A stretch of DNA of 45,059 nucleotides from Acidobacteriota bacterium (GCA_016870915.1 VFZY01000024.1:1-45059), one strand, 5' to 3'; positions 34,801 to 42,687 are shown, counted from the first letter of the stretch. The notes: generated by a model not told the origin, from the letters alone. Numbers and translations are program-made.

Positions 34801-35123
34801 ACCCGAATCTGCCCCCGGGCCAACGCACCATCCTTCGATGGTTCGATACTTCAGCTTTTGCCCAGCCCGCGGACTACACTTTTGGCAATCAGGGCATGGG
34901 CCACATCCGCGCACCGGGTTTGATCACCCTCAACGCGGCCCTGCTGCGGGATTTCCGGCTGGGTGAGGGGAAGCGGGTGCAAGTGCGCGCCGAAAGCTTC
35001 AATCTGCCCAATCTCACGAACTGGAACACGCCCGCCAACGTGTTTCAGGGCCCGGGCTTCGGCGTGATCAGCGCGGCGCGGCCGGCCCGGCAGATCCAGC
35101 TTGGCGCGCGTGTGGTGTTCTAG
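31824..35123 (+). CDS. TonB-dependent receptor, Oar-like with CarboxypepD_reg domain
   Basis: A 1099-residue outer-membrane protein. The signal peptide (about 1-18) is followed by a carboxypeptidase-regulatory-like domain (about 20-105: ASIAGLITDAQGAPMPGARVVAVQ to LKLELGATSEVVTVEA). A plug domain follows (about 120-220, with IETLQEIRIMGNGFSSEFGASAGG), then a long beta-barrel ending in the aromatic QIQLGARVVF. This type is greatly expanded in acidobacteria and is thought to import large ligands such as glycan fragments. I chose the ATG at 31824 because the one at 31815 falls in the promoter-like box. It ends 4 bases before the convergent ABC permease gene. Confidence 0.93.
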   Translation: MVRVLAFWLLAAAAAVAQQTGASIAGLITDAQGAPMPGARVVAVQLETAQEYPTQSNQEGAFVFRALPIGGYRVEAEATGFRKLQRSGIVLTTGQTLELTLKLELGATSEVVTVEADPPLIETRTSDASQLIEAKTIEDMPMGDRRALNIVEVAGAAVFVQNETGGSPTFSLAGGRVGSQMFWIDGGAGQNMRLGIASSNWDPPIETLQEIRIMGNGFSSEFGASAGGIIIANTKAGTNKLHGSLFEYFRNEVLDAANFFSPVSGTRREKPALRFNLYGGSLGGPIRRDQTFYFVAHQGTRRNDGVIRSLTVPSLIEREGDFSASATARGVTPVYDPFSGRLEGTAVRRTAFPGNIVPRSRFNSVGAALIPFYPLPNRAPDDVTGVNNYRANEVNRTRGENVTVKIDHAFNSNDRLTFRWLWSTSESARSSVYPVAAADTVNQSEGATSFYYGAWTRVLTPSVVNELRFTYGARSFRSFARGYREGWPGKLGLKGVSDDFFPNMAPAAYAPLGASSQERRQFPIRQMQFIENISVLRGRNNWKFGGEFRPSNNFEVLRATVSGRFVFSRGMSGIPGNTNSGNGFATLLLGVPTTYNIRDTDELDRHSYYIAWFAQNDWQVNRSLTLNLGVRWEADTPMADANNRINSFDPLAINPVSGTPGVVKFLGVGGYRTSPFDGDWNNFAPRAGFAWRPFGLEKTVVRGGFGAFFAHPFDRAVPNSATLGFERSANLVLQDNITAIPYTLTSNLPVPSLERLPLDDRFGATPLAVNPTQAVTYFESKRRTGYSLQPSLRIQHELPGRAMVEYGYIGNLSRKLASDNMNTNQIPPALLAPGANRLHRPFPQFSQVTLVAPALGVSSYHALLVRSEKRFSRGFNAMGTYTWSKTLDNMDSGTSAFGDEEGSFSNFYNRRADYGPSTIDIRHRATMSSVLQLPFGPGRAFLNRPGLLQRLAGGWSLSGVYVVQTGGPVTVATQVNNTFAFSAGPQRADILRNPNLPPGQRTILRWFDTSAFAQPADYTFGNQGMGHIRAPGLITLNAALLRDFRLGEGKRVQVRAESFNLPNLTNWNTPANVFQGPGFGVISAARPARQIQLGARVVF

Positions 35124-35127
35124 CCCA

Positions 35128-36282
35128 TCAGTCCAGCCTCTTACGGAACCGGGCCGCGCTCAGGGTGAGAATCACCACGCCGAACACGGCCAGCGTGGCG
35201 AACTGCGGCCAGTGAACATCAAAGCCCGAGCCCTTCAGGAAGACACCGCGGACGATCTCCAGAAAGTAGCGGTTTGGGTTAATCAGCGTGAGCCACTGGA
35301 CGGCTTCCGGCATGTTGCGGATGGGGAAGGCAAAGCCGCTCAGCATAAAGGCCGGTTGGAAGAAGAAGAACGTGGACATCATGGCCTGCTGCTGGGTGCG
35401 CGACACCGTGGAGATGAACAGTCCGAAGCCGAGGGTGCTGAGGATGAACAGGCAGGCACTGGCGAGCAGGAAAGCAGCGCTGCCCCGGAAAGGCACCTTG
35501 AAGATGATGAGCGCGGCGGCCGTCACCAGGAACAGGTCAAAGATGCCCACCAACGCGAACGGCAGCGTCTTGCCGAGCACCAGTTCCAGGGGCCGCACGG
35601 GCGAGACCATCAACTGCTCCATGGTGCCGATCTCCTTTTCACGCACGATGGCCATGGAGGTGAGCATGATGGTGATGAGCGCGATGATGTTCACCAGCAC
35701 GCCCGGGACGAAGTAGTTCCGGCTCCGCAACTCGGGGTTGAACCAGACGCGCGGTTCGCTGGCCAGACGCGGCACGGCCAGCCGCACGGGGCCATCGGCG
35801 GTGGCGCCCACCAGTTTCTGCCTCTGCCAATCGGCCAGCACGCCGCTTGCATAGCGCTGAACAATGGCGCGGGTTTGCGAGCCGATGAGTTGAGCGGTGT
35901 TCGAGTTGGTGCCGTCCACCAGGACCTGCACTTCGGTGGGGCGCGCGCGCAGAAGGTCGCGGCCGAAGCCGGGCAGAACACGGACCACGGCCTGAGCCTC
36001 ACCACGGTCAAGCACCAGGGAGGCCTCGCGTTCACTGGCAGGCGTGCGCACCACTTCGAAGCGGCCGCTGCCGGTGAAGGCGGCAAGCAACTCGCGGCTC
36101 TGCGGGGAGCGGTCCTGATCCATCCACGCGATGGAGGCGTGATCGACATCGAGATTCACGGCGAAGCCGAAGATGATCAGTTGGAGCAGAGGCGGCATCA
36201 CCAGCATCACCCGCATGCGGGGTTCACGGAGAGCCTGCTTCAGCTCCTTGCGCAGCAGGACGAAGATGCGTTCCCAGTTCAT
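35128..36282 (-). CDS. ABC-2 type permease, YbhR-like
   Basis: A 384-residue inner-membrane permease. One N-terminal membrane segment (about 22-44), a large periplasmic domain (about 50-170) and five C-terminal segments form the ABC-2/YhhN-YbhR layout. SMAIVREKEIGTMEQLMVSPVRPLELVLGK is the conserved coupling-helix block. It follows the other permease after 2 bases and is the last gene of the efflux operon. With its partner it most likely makes the heterodimeric membrane part, as YbhR and YbhS do in E. coli. Confidence 0.93.
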   Translation of the reverse strand: MNWERIFVLLRKELKQALREPRMRVMLVMPPLLQLIIFGFAVNLDVDHASIAWMDQDRSPQSRELLAAFTGSGRFEVVRTPASEREASLVLDRGEAQAVVRVLPGFGRDLLRARPTEVQVLVDGTNSNTAQLIGSQTRAIVQRYASGVLADWQRQKLVGATADGPVRLAVPRLASEPRVWFNPELRSRNYFVPGVLVNIIALITIMLTSMAIVREKEIGTMEQLMVSPVRPLELVLGKTLPFALVGIFDLFLVTAAALIIFKVPFRGSAAFLLASACLFILSTLGFGLFISTVSRTQQQAMMSTFFFFQPAFMLSGFAFPIRNMPEAVQWLTLINPNRYFLEIVRGVFLKGSGFDVHWPQFATLAVFGVVILTLSAARFRKRLD

Positions 36283-36284
36283 GG

Positions 36285-37418
36285 TCAGGCCACCTTCTGG
36301 CGCAGCTTGCGCACTGCGAGCGTCATCACGATGGCGGCGTAGACAGCGAGCAGAAGCAACTCACCCCACAGCAACTCCAGTCCGATGCCCTTGAGGAAGA
36401 TCCCCTTGAGGATGGTGACGAAGTAGCGGGAGGGCACGATGTGCGAGATGATGCGCGGCGGAAGGGGCATAGTCTCAATGGCGTAGACAAAGCCCGAGAG
36501 CAGGAACGCCGGCAGGAAGGAACTGAGCAGGGCCGCCTGATACGCCATCAATTGATTGCGCATGGCGGCCGAGAGCATCAGGCCCCAGCAGAGCGCGCCG
36601 AACAGAAAGACGCAGGCGGAAAGAAACAGCACCCAGACGCTGCCGTGCAGCGGGACGCCGAAGATCCCGACACCGGCCACCAGGGAGATGACCATGTCGG
36701 CGATACCCAGGACAAAGTACGCGCTGAGCTTGCCGAGCAGTAGTTCGAACGGGCGCACGGGCGTGGACAGAAGCTGCTCCATGGTGCCGGACTCCCACTC
36801 ACGGGCCACGCAGAGCGAAGTAAGCATGGAGGCGATGAGCATCAGGATGACGGCAATGAGCCCCGGCACGATGTAGTTCTTGGACTTGAGTTCCTCGTTG
36901 TACAGCACGCGGAGCCGCGCATCGACGGGCATCTCGAGTTTGGGCGCGCCGCGCCGGGACTGCCACTCCAGGCGCAGTTCGGCCCCATAAAGCTGGACCA
37001 AGGCATCGGCATAGCCCAGGGCGATGGCGGCGGTGTTCGAATCGCCGCCGTCGAGCAGCAGTTGAACGGTGGCCTGGCCGCCCTTCTGCATCTGTTCCCC
37101 GAAGCCGCGCGGGATGACGGCACCCATGAGGATCTCGCCGCGGTCAATGGCCCTGTCGATGGCGCGAGGAGAATCCACCTGTGCCTTGACGGTGAAGTAG
37201 CGCGAGCCGGCGAAGCGGCGCGCGAGTTCCCGGCTTTCGGGCGTGCCGTCCTGGTCCTCGATCAGCATCGGGATGCGGTCGACGTCAAGCGTGAGCGCGT
37301 AGCCGAACAGCAGCAGCAGTGACAGAGGCATGGCGAGCGCCATGACGAGGCTGCGCGGATCGCGGAGGATGTGGAGAAACTCCTTGCGGGCCACGGCACG
37401 GATGCGGCGGAGGTTCAT
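36285..37418 (-). CDS. ABC-2 type permease, YbhS-like
   Basis: A 377-residue membrane protein with the same layout as its neighbour: N-terminal segment (about 22-42), periplasmic domain and five C-terminal membrane segments. The conserved block is CVAREWESGTMEQLLSTPVRPFELLLGK. The two permeases are paralogues. Its start overlaps the stop of the ATPase gene by 4 bases (ATGA). In E. coli, YbhS and YbhR work with YbhF and YbhG in drug and sodium efflux. Confidence 0.93.
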   Translation of the reverse strand: MNLRRIRAVARKEFLHILRDPRSLVMALAMPLSLLLLFGYALTLDVDRIPMLIEDQDGTPESRELARRFAGSRYFTVKAQVDSPRAIDRAIDRGEILMGAVIPRGFGEQMQKGGQATVQLLLDGGDSNTAAIALGYADALVQLYGAELRLEWQSRRGAPKLEMPVDARLRVLYNEELKSKNYIVPGLIAVILMLIASMLTSLCVAREWESGTMEQLLSTPVRPFELLLGKLSAYFVLGIADMVISLVAGVGIFGVPLHGSVWVLFLSACVFLFGALCWGLMLSAAMRNQLMAYQAALLSSFLPAFLLSGFVYAIETMPLPPRIISHIVPSRYFVTILKGIFLKGIGLELLWGELLLLAVYAAIVMTLAVRKLRQKVA

Positions 37419-38170
37419 TCGGTCTTCCTCCGGTCGGGCGAGGCTTCCTCGCGTTCAATGAGGGTGACGAAGACCTCTTCCATCGAACCGGCGCCGGCCG
37501 TCTGCTTCATCCCGGCGGGTGAGCCGAGGGCAATGACGCGGCCGCGGTACATGAGCGCGAGGCGGTGGCAGTATTCCGCCTCTTCCATGTAGTGCGTGGT
37601 GACGAAGACGGTGCGGCCGGATTCGGAGAGTTGGTAGATGAGATCCCAGAAGGCACGGCGGGCAATGGGATCGACACCTGAGGTGGGCTCATCCAGGAAG
37701 ACGATGGACGGATCGTGGAGCACGGCGCAGCCCAGGGCCAGACGCTGCTTGAGCCCGCCGGGCAGCAGACGGGTCATGGTGCCGCGCCGGTCCTCAAGGC
37801 CGGCGAGACCGAGCGCGAAGGCCTTGCGCTCCTCGCGCCGCTCATGCGGCACGGCGTAGATGCCGGCAAAGAGATCCAGGTTCTCTTCGACGGTGAGGTC
37901 GTCATAGAGCGAGAACTTCTGCGACATGTAGCCGATGTTCTGTTTGATCTCTTCGGACTGGCTGGCGACGTCAAAGCCGCCGACGAAGCCCTTTCCGGCG
38001 CTGGGCGCGAGAAGGCCGCAGAGGATGCGGATGGTGGTGGACTTCCCCGCCCCGTTGGGGCCCAGGAACCCGAAGATTTCGCCGCGCGCGACGGTGAGCG
38101 AGACGTCATCGACGGCGGTGAAGCCGCCGAAGTGCTTGGAAAGGCCTTCGAGTACAACGGCGGGATTCAC
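37415..38170 (-). CDS. ABC transporter ATPase, second YbhF-like half
   Basis: A 251-residue nucleotide-binding protein. Walker A is GPNGAGKST, Q-loop YMSQKFSLYDDLTVEENL, Walker B IVFLDEPTSGVDP and switch His in VTTHYMEEAEYCHRL. The signature motif reads LLPGGLKQRLALG, with Pro in place of the usual Ser (LSGG). In E. coli the second half of YbhF also has a Pro at this place, so this is a family trait. It matches that half; the first half is the adjacent gene, whose stop overlaps this start by 4 bases. Confidence 0.93.
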   Translation of the reverse strand: MNPAVVLEGLSKHFGGFTAVDDVSLTVARGEIFGFLGPNGAGKSTTIRILCGLLAPSAGKGFVGGFDVASQSEEIKQNIGYMSQKFSLYDDLTVEENLDLFAGIYAVPHERREERKAFALGLAGLEDRRGTMTRLLPGGLKQRLALGCAVLHDPSIVFLDEPTSGVDPIARRAFWDLIYQLSESGRTVFVTTHYMEEAEYCHRLALMYRGRVIALGSPAGMKQTAGAGSMEEVFVTLIEREEASPDRRKTE

Positions 38171-39096
38171 GCGGCCCTCCGGATCTCGGCGATGAACACA
38201 TCTTCGAGTGAGGGTTCGACCGAGTGGAGTTCGAAGCCGGAGATGCCGGCGGCGGTGAGCCCGGACTCGATGGCCCCGGCCGCGTGGCCCGGTTTGAGGA
38301 AGACGTGGAGCACGGCGCCGGCGGGTTCGGCGGCGAGAACCGCCGGCAGATCAAGCAGCAGGCGGCGGGCCTGGCGGGGCTGGGCGCAGGTGAGGGCGTA
38401 GCAGGATTCCGGAAGCGCGGCACGGAGGCCCGCGGGTGTATCGCAGCGGATGATGCAGCCGCGGTGCATGAGGCCGACGCGGTGGCAGCGCTCGGCTTCA
38501 TCGAGATAGGTAGTGGTGACGAAGACGGTGAGGCCTTCGGCGGCGAGTTCGGTGAGGATGACCCAGAAGTTGCGGCGGGAGAGCGGGTCGACGCCATTGG
38601 TGGGCTCGTCAAGGAGCAGGACTTCGGGCTTATGCAGAAGGGTGCACATGAGGGCGAGCTTCTGCTTCATGCCGCCGGATAGCTTGCCGGCGGCGCGGCG
38701 GCAGAAGGGCTGCATGCGGGTCATGGCGAGGAGGCGCCGTGAGAGTTGCTCGCGTTCGGTGCGAGAGATGCCGAACAGTTCGGCGTAGAAGGCCATGTTC
38801 TCTTCGACGGTGAGGTCCTGGTAGAGGCCGAAGCGCTGGGCCATGTAACCGATGCGGTCCTTAACGGCATCGGGTTGGCTTGCGACGTCGAGGCCCGCCA
38901 CGCTCCGCGTGCCGCTATCGGGGTCGACGAGGCCGGCGAGCATACGGATTGCCGTGGTTTTGCCAGCGCCGTCGGGGCCTACGAGGCCGAAGATTTCGCC
39001 GCGCGGGATGGCAACCGAGAATCCGCTGACGGCTTCGATGGAGCCGAAGCGACGGGCGAGACTGTGGGCGTTGATGGCAAGTTCACTGGGCGCCAT
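38167..39096 (-). CDS. ABC transporter ATPase, first YbhF-like half
   Basis: A 309-residue ATPase. Walker A reads GPDGAGKTT (Asp variant typical of YbhF-type proteins), signature LSGGMKQKLALM, Walker B VLLLDEPTNGVDPLSRR, switch region VTTTYLDEAERCHRV (Thr in place of the usual switch His, so its own ATPase turnover may be weak). A C-terminal extension (about 225-309) ends EPSLEDVFIAEIRRAA. I chose the ATG at 39096 (MAPSELAINAHSL); it overlaps the HlyD gene by 14 bases. In E. coli both halves form one protein; here they are two genes with a 4-base overlap. Confidence 0.92.
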   Translation of the reverse strand: MAPSELAINAHSLARRFGSIEAVSGFSVAIPRGEIFGLVGPDGAGKTTAIRMLAGLVDPDSGTRSVAGLDVASQPDAVKDRIGYMAQRFGLYQDLTVEENMAFYAELFGISRTEREQLSRRLLAMTRMQPFCRRAAGKLSGGMKQKLALMCTLLHKPEVLLLDEPTNGVDPLSRRNFWVILTELAAEGLTVFVTTTYLDEAERCHRVGLMHRGCIIRCDTPAGLRAALPESCYALTCAQPRQARRLLLDLPAVLAAEPAGAVLHVFLKPGHAAGAIESGLTAAGISGFELHSVEPSLEDVFIAEIRRAA

Positions 39097-40258
39097 TGAG
39101 CACAATCTCCGCGTCGGCCGGCATGTTGGCCTTGAGTTCACGGCCAGGGTTCCTGACGTCTACCTTGATGCGGTAGACCAGTTTCTGGCGCTCCTCGTTG
39201 GTCTGGATCTGCTTGGGGGTGAACTCGGCTTCGGCGGAGATGAAGCTGAGGCGGCCTTCATAGACCTTGCCGGGGTGTGAGTCCGTCGTGATGCGGACGG
39301 CCTGGCCCAGGCGGATGCGGCCCAGGTTGCGCTCACTGACGTAGCCGCGAAGCCAGGGGTGGTCGAGGTCGCCGAGGGAGATGACGGTAGTGCCGGCGGC
39401 GAGAACCTCGCCGGGGTCGGCTGGTTTCGAGAGGACGACGCCGTCCATGGGGGCGTGGATGGTGAGGTCGCCGAGTTGGGCGTCGAGCACGGAGACGTTG
39501 AGGCGGGCGCGTTCCAGTTCAGCGCGGCGGGCCGTAACCTCCTGCTCCCGGCGCTGGATGTCGAGGCGTTGGGCGCCGGTGAGCGTAAGAGCGGCGCGGG
39601 CGCGGGCCACCTGAGCGCGGGCGGCCTCGAGATCATTGGGGCGGGCGCCGGCGCGAAGCAGACTAAGCCGCTGCGCGGCGGCATGGGCGGCGGCGGTTGT
39701 CGAGTCGAGCAGGGTCTTGAACTGATCATGCTGGGCGGTGGAGATGTCGTCGGCCTGGTAGAGCTTGTGAGCCCGTTCATAGTCGCGCCGTGCCTGGAGG
39801 TTGCGGGCGCGGACTTCGGCCAGGGCGGCTTCCGCCTGTTCGATTTCCTGGGGGCGGGCGCCGGCTTCGAGATCCTTCAGGCGCGCTTCCGCGGCGGCGA
39901 GATCGGCACGGCGCAGATCGGTTTCCCCGGCCATGGTCTCCTTCTGGAAGCCGATGGCGGTGTGGAGTTGGGCGATGCCGGACTGTGCGGCGGCGATGGC
40001 GGCCTCTTCGCGCTGCCTGGAGCGGGTGAGGATTTCCGGATCGAGCCGGGCGATGAGGGCGCCCTGTTTGACGGAATCGCCTTCTTCGACGGCGAGTTCC
40101 ACCAGGCGGCCGGGGGGCTTGAATGCGATGTCCACCTGGCGAAGTTCAATGTTGCCGGAGAGGCGGATGGCGGTGTCTTCGACATTGGCCTTCCGAAAGT
40201 AGAAAAAGAGGGCCACGGCCGCGCAGAGGATACCAATTACCGGGAGCAGTTTCTTCAT
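39083..40258 (-). CDS. HlyD-family periplasmic adaptor, YbhG-like
   Basis: A 391-residue membrane-fusion protein. An N-terminal membrane anchor (about 5-21) is followed by a biotinyl-lipoyl-like start (VDIAFKPPGRLVELAVEEGDSVKQGALIARLDPE). A long coiled coil (about 85-250) is rich in Ala, Glu and Arg, and the lipoyl return is HAPMDGVVLSKPADPGEVLAAGTTV. A beta-barrel with VRITTDSHPGKVYEGRLSFISAEAEFTPKQIQT completes it. It links the inner-membrane ABC exporter to an outer-membrane channel. Gene position between TolC and the ATPases matches the exporter logic. Confidence 0.94.
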   Translation of the reverse strand: MKKLLPVIGILCAAVALFFYFRKANVEDTAIRLSGNIELRQVDIAFKPPGRLVELAVEEGDSVKQGALIARLDPEILTRSRQREEAAIAAAQSGIAQLHTAIGFQKETMAGETDLRRADLAAAEARLKDLEAGARPQEIEQAEAALAEVRARNLQARRDYERAHKLYQADDISTAQHDQFKTLLDSTTAAAHAAAQRLSLLRAGARPNDLEAARAQVARARAALTLTGAQRLDIQRREQEVTARRAELERARLNVSVLDAQLGDLTIHAPMDGVVLSKPADPGEVLAAGTTVISLGDLDHPWLRGYVSERNLGRIRLGQAVRITTDSHPGKVYEGRLSFISAEAEFTPKQIQTNEERQKLVYRIKVDVRNPGRELKANMPADAEIVLNGAQ

Positions 40259-40285
40259 GGTGGCTAATCTCCTTCGTTACTCCAG

Positions 40286-41602
40286 TTACTGAACAAATTG
40301 CTGAAGGGTGCCCATGGCCGCGCCGAGTTCGAGCCGGGCGAGGTTGTGGTTGTAGAGGGCCGCAATGCGGGCGTCGCGGGCTGCGGCCAGACGGGTCTGG
40401 GCGCCATGGAGTTCGATGCTGGCGGCAAAGCCGGCCTCGTAGCGGCGGCGGGCCTGGGCGAGTTCGTTCTCAGAGAGTGTGAGACCCTCTTCGGCGGCAC
40501 CGATCTGCTGGACGGCGGAGTCGATGGCTTCGAGGGCGGCGCGCACTTCGTATTCCACCTGCTGTTCGAGGTCGGCCACGCGAATGCGTTCCGTGCGCAT
40601 GTTGATGGCGCTTTCGGCGCGGCGGAGGTCGCGGCGGCCGGCATCCCAGAGAGGCACGCGGACGGAGAGCCCGATGGTGCGAGTAGGAAGGGTGCGATCG
40701 AGACCGCGGCCGATGGTTCCGTAGTCGCCGCCGGCGTGGACTGAGGGGAGGCGTTCGGCGGATACGGCGCCGAGAGAGACTTGGGCGGCAGACTGGCGTT
40801 GGCGCTGAGCGGCGAGGTCCTGGCGGTTGGCGCGCGCGTGGCCGGTGGCTTGGGCTGGATCGAGTTGATCGACAGGGTGGACAGCGAGTGTGCCGGCGAT
40901 ATGGAAGGGTGTATCGAGGCGAAGCCCGGTGGCGCGGAGCAGGCCGAGCCGGGCGCGGTCCGATTCGTTGGTGGCCGCGGCGAGGCGCTGGCGGCCGGCG
41001 GCAAGTTCGGCGCGAGCGCGGGTGACGTCGATGCCGGTTCCGGTGCCGGCGGCCTTCTGATTTTCGGCAAGCTTGAGAAGCGATTCGCCGAGATCAACCG
41101 AGGCACGGGCGGCGTCGGCGAGAGCTTTAGCGCGGAGAGTCCAGAGCCAGGCTCTGGCCACCTGCTGGCGGACGGCTTCCTGGGCGGCCCGCTCTTCGGC
41201 ACGGGCCTGTTCGATGTGGAGCCGGGCGGCTTTGTAACGGCGCATGGCGGCGAGGTCGAAGACGGTTTGGGAAACGGTGGCGCGGGCGTCGGCGACGGTG
41301 AACGGGCCGACGAAGGTTGGGATGGAGACGCCGGGGAATGGGAGGCGAACGTCGAAGCCGAAGGCCTGGAGATTGCGGGTCTGGCTGGCGTAGGTGAACG
41401 AAGAGGCGAGGTCCGGGAGGAAGGCGGAACGGGCCTGCTTCGAACGGATTTCGGCGGCTCGGACGAACTCGCGGGCGAGAAGAGCCCGCGCGTTCCCGTC
41501 GGGGGCGAGAGCGAGTTCGGTGGCACGGGCGAGGGTGAGCTCGACTTCGGGCGGGGTTTGCGCGGTGACCAGAATGGCTGCGGCGCAGAGGAGGTGGATC
41601 AT
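40286..41602 (-). CDS. TolC-family outer membrane efflux protein
   Basis: A 438-residue protein with a signal peptide (about 1-15, MIHLLCAAAILVTAQ) and two OEP repeats. The first repeat begins LTLARATELALAPDGNARAL; the second begins near LAAQRQRQSAAQVSLGAVSAERLPSVHAGGDYG. SVRVPLWDAGRRDLRR is the conserved PxF/W region before the second coiled coil. It forms the trimeric outer-membrane duct. The stop of the TetR gene overlaps its start by 4 bases. E. coli ybhGFSR has no private TolC, so this operon is self-contained. Confidence 0.93.
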   Translation of the reverse strand: MIHLLCAAAILVTAQTPPEVELTLARATELALAPDGNARALLAREFVRAAEIRSKQARSAFLPDLASSFTYASQTRNLQAFGFDVRLPFPGVSIPTFVGPFTVADARATVSQTVFDLAAMRRYKAARLHIEQARAEERAAQEAVRQQVARAWLWTLRAKALADAARASVDLGESLLKLAENQKAAGTGTGIDVTRARAELAAGRQRLAAATNESDRARLGLLRATGLRLDTPFHIAGTLAVHPVDQLDPAQATGHARANRQDLAAQRQRQSAAQVSLGAVSAERLPSVHAGGDYGTIGRGLDRTLPTRTIGLSVRVPLWDAGRRDLRRAESAINMRTERIRVADLEQQVEYEVRAALEAIDSAVQQIGAAEEGLTLSENELAQARRRYEAGFAASIELHGAQTRLAAARDARIAALYNHNLARLELGAAMGTLQQFVQ

Positions 41603-42267
41603 GCGTGGGCGCCCCTTTCAGCGGCCAGGCCGGCCGCAGTGAATTGGACCAGTTCTTCGAGAAGGATGGGGTGTTCGGGCAGCCGGGCGCGGCCGTGGGA
41701 AACGGATTCCAGGAGGTTGGGCGCCATGAGGGTGATGGCCATGGATCCGATGACGAAGTGCATGCGGCAGGCGAGGAGGTCCGGCGGCATGTGCGGGAGG
41801 GACTGGCGAAGGGCGGCGAGGAAGCGGGCGGCGACTTCGCCGAGGATTTCGGGGAGGATGGCGCGGAGGGAGTCGGAGGGGTCGGCGAAGGCGCGGCCCA
41901 TGAGGGCGATGGCGGGATTGCCGGCTTCGAGGGCGGCGAAGGCAGGGGCGATGAGGGCCCGGACGATGGCAGCGGGGGGGATGGGATGACCCTGGGCTTG
42001 GGATTCGAGCTGGTCGAGGCGGGCGAGGCGGTCGGCGTTGAGGGGGCGCAGGCGGCGGAGGTAGACGGCTTTGAGGAGGGCTTCCTTGGTCTGGAAGTGA
42101 TAGTTGACGGCGGCGAGGTTGACGGAGGCGAGTTGAGTGATGGCACGGAGGGAGGCGCCGTCGAAGCCGTATTGGGCGAAGAGGACTTCGGCGGCATCGA
42201 GGATGCGGTCCTTGGTGTCGCGTGGGTCGGGGTTGACGGCCTCCTGGGTGGCGATTTCCGGATTCAT
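41599..42267 (-). CDS. TetR/AcrR-family regulator, CecR-like
   Basis: A 222-residue repressor-type protein. The helix-turn-helix part is TKDRILDAAEVLFAQYGFDGASLRAITQLASVNLAAVNYHFQTKEALLKAVY (about residues 18-70). The C-terminal part (about 85-210) resembles the ligand domain of CecR (YbiH, DUF1956), which controls ybhGFSR in E. coli. It is the first gene of the efflux operon and probably controls it together with itself. A good promoter overlapping inverted repeats lies directly upstream and is the likely operator. Confidence 0.9.
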   Translation of the reverse strand: MNPEIATQEAVNPDPRDTKDRILDAAEVLFAQYGFDGASLRAITQLASVNLAAVNYHFQTKEALLKAVYLRRLRPLNADRLARLDQLESQAQGHPIPPAAIVRALIAPAFAALEAGNPAIALMGRAFADPSDSLRAILPEILGEVAARFLAALRQSLPHMPPDLLACRMHFVIGSMAITLMAPNLLESVSHGRARLPEHPILLEELVQFTAAGLAAERGAHA

Positions 42268-42279
42268 ACGGCTGTTTCA

Positions 42280-42307
42280 CTTATACGTATGACTTCTTGA
42301 AAGTCAA
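42280..42307 (-). promoter_or_regulatory. Promoter of the efflux operon
   Basis: On the minus strand, TTGACT (42302-42307) and TATAAG (42280-42285) are 16 bases apart. The transcript would start about 42273, only a few bases before the ATG at 42267. This is the only candidate promoter for the seven-gene unit that I can see. Confidence 0.65.
42283..42306. promoter_or_regulatory. Candidate TetR operator, two palindromes
   Basis: ATACGTAT (42283-42290) is a perfect 8-base palindrome over the -10 box. TGACTT/AAGTCA (42290-42306) is a perfect 6-base inverted repeat with a 5-base centre, over the -35 box. Placement over both promoter elements of a TetR-led operon fits autorepression. Confidence 0.5.
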
Positions 42308-42334
42308 GTGCTTTTTTGAGGCCAAGCGTTCGTA

Positions 42335-42499
42335 GGAACGAACCCGAGACAGGACCTGTAGAAACGAACCCGGGGTCGCAGGATTTGAGGAAACGCACCC
42401 GCGAAAGCGCGCTGGGGAAACGAACCCGGGAAAGCGCGCTGGGGAAACGAACCCGGGCCAGTCGGGCGCAGGGGAGCCTGATGTGTGCGAAACGAACCC
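42335..42499. repeat. Array of six GAAACGAACCC-core repeats
   Basis: Core copies start at 42336, 42361, 42390, 42417, 42444 and 42489 (the first and third have one mismatch). Copies 3, 4 and 5 are spaced exactly 27 bases and share nearly the whole 27-base unit, including AAAGCGCGCTGGG. Others are 25, 29 and 45 bases apart. As 27 is a multiple of three, every frame stays open across the clean units, which produces spurious ORFs. No cas genes, no variable spacers of CRISPR type. Confidence 0.8.
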
Positions 42500-42593
42500 A
42501 TCGTGAGAGATCCTTCACAAGTCGAAGACGTTCTGTCGTGGGGAGTATAACCGACGATGGGCGGCAAAAGTGGGGTCCAAATCGCCAAGTCAT

Positions 42594-42619
42594 TGAAAAA
42601 TCGACAGATCAATTTTTCA
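42594..42619. other. Inverted repeat TGAAAAAT / ATTTTTCA
   Basis: An 8-base perfect inverted repeat with a 10-base loop, AT-rich in a GC-rich region. It could be a weak bidirectional terminator or the edge of an element. No gene ends close to it, so its role is open. Confidence 0.4.
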
Positions 42620-42687
42620 GCCGGCTGTTACCGTATTTTTCTTGGCCCCAAGACGGCCCGGTCAGACCTAGCTAGGCGGAGTCGATC

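Noticed and set aside
40781-41989. Plus-strand 402-codon frame opposite the TolC and TetR genes
   Set aside because: Antisense to recognised genes; Gly/Glu-rich with no domain.
42335-42499. CRISPR array
   Set aside because: The units are nearly identical along their full length where regular and irregularly spaced elsewhere; no unique spacers and no cas genes.
42264-42593. Minus-strand frame encoding repeated RVRFPSALS segments
   Set aside because: Its openness follows from the 27-base repeat unit, a multiple of three. It has no family resemblance and overlaps the TetR promoter.
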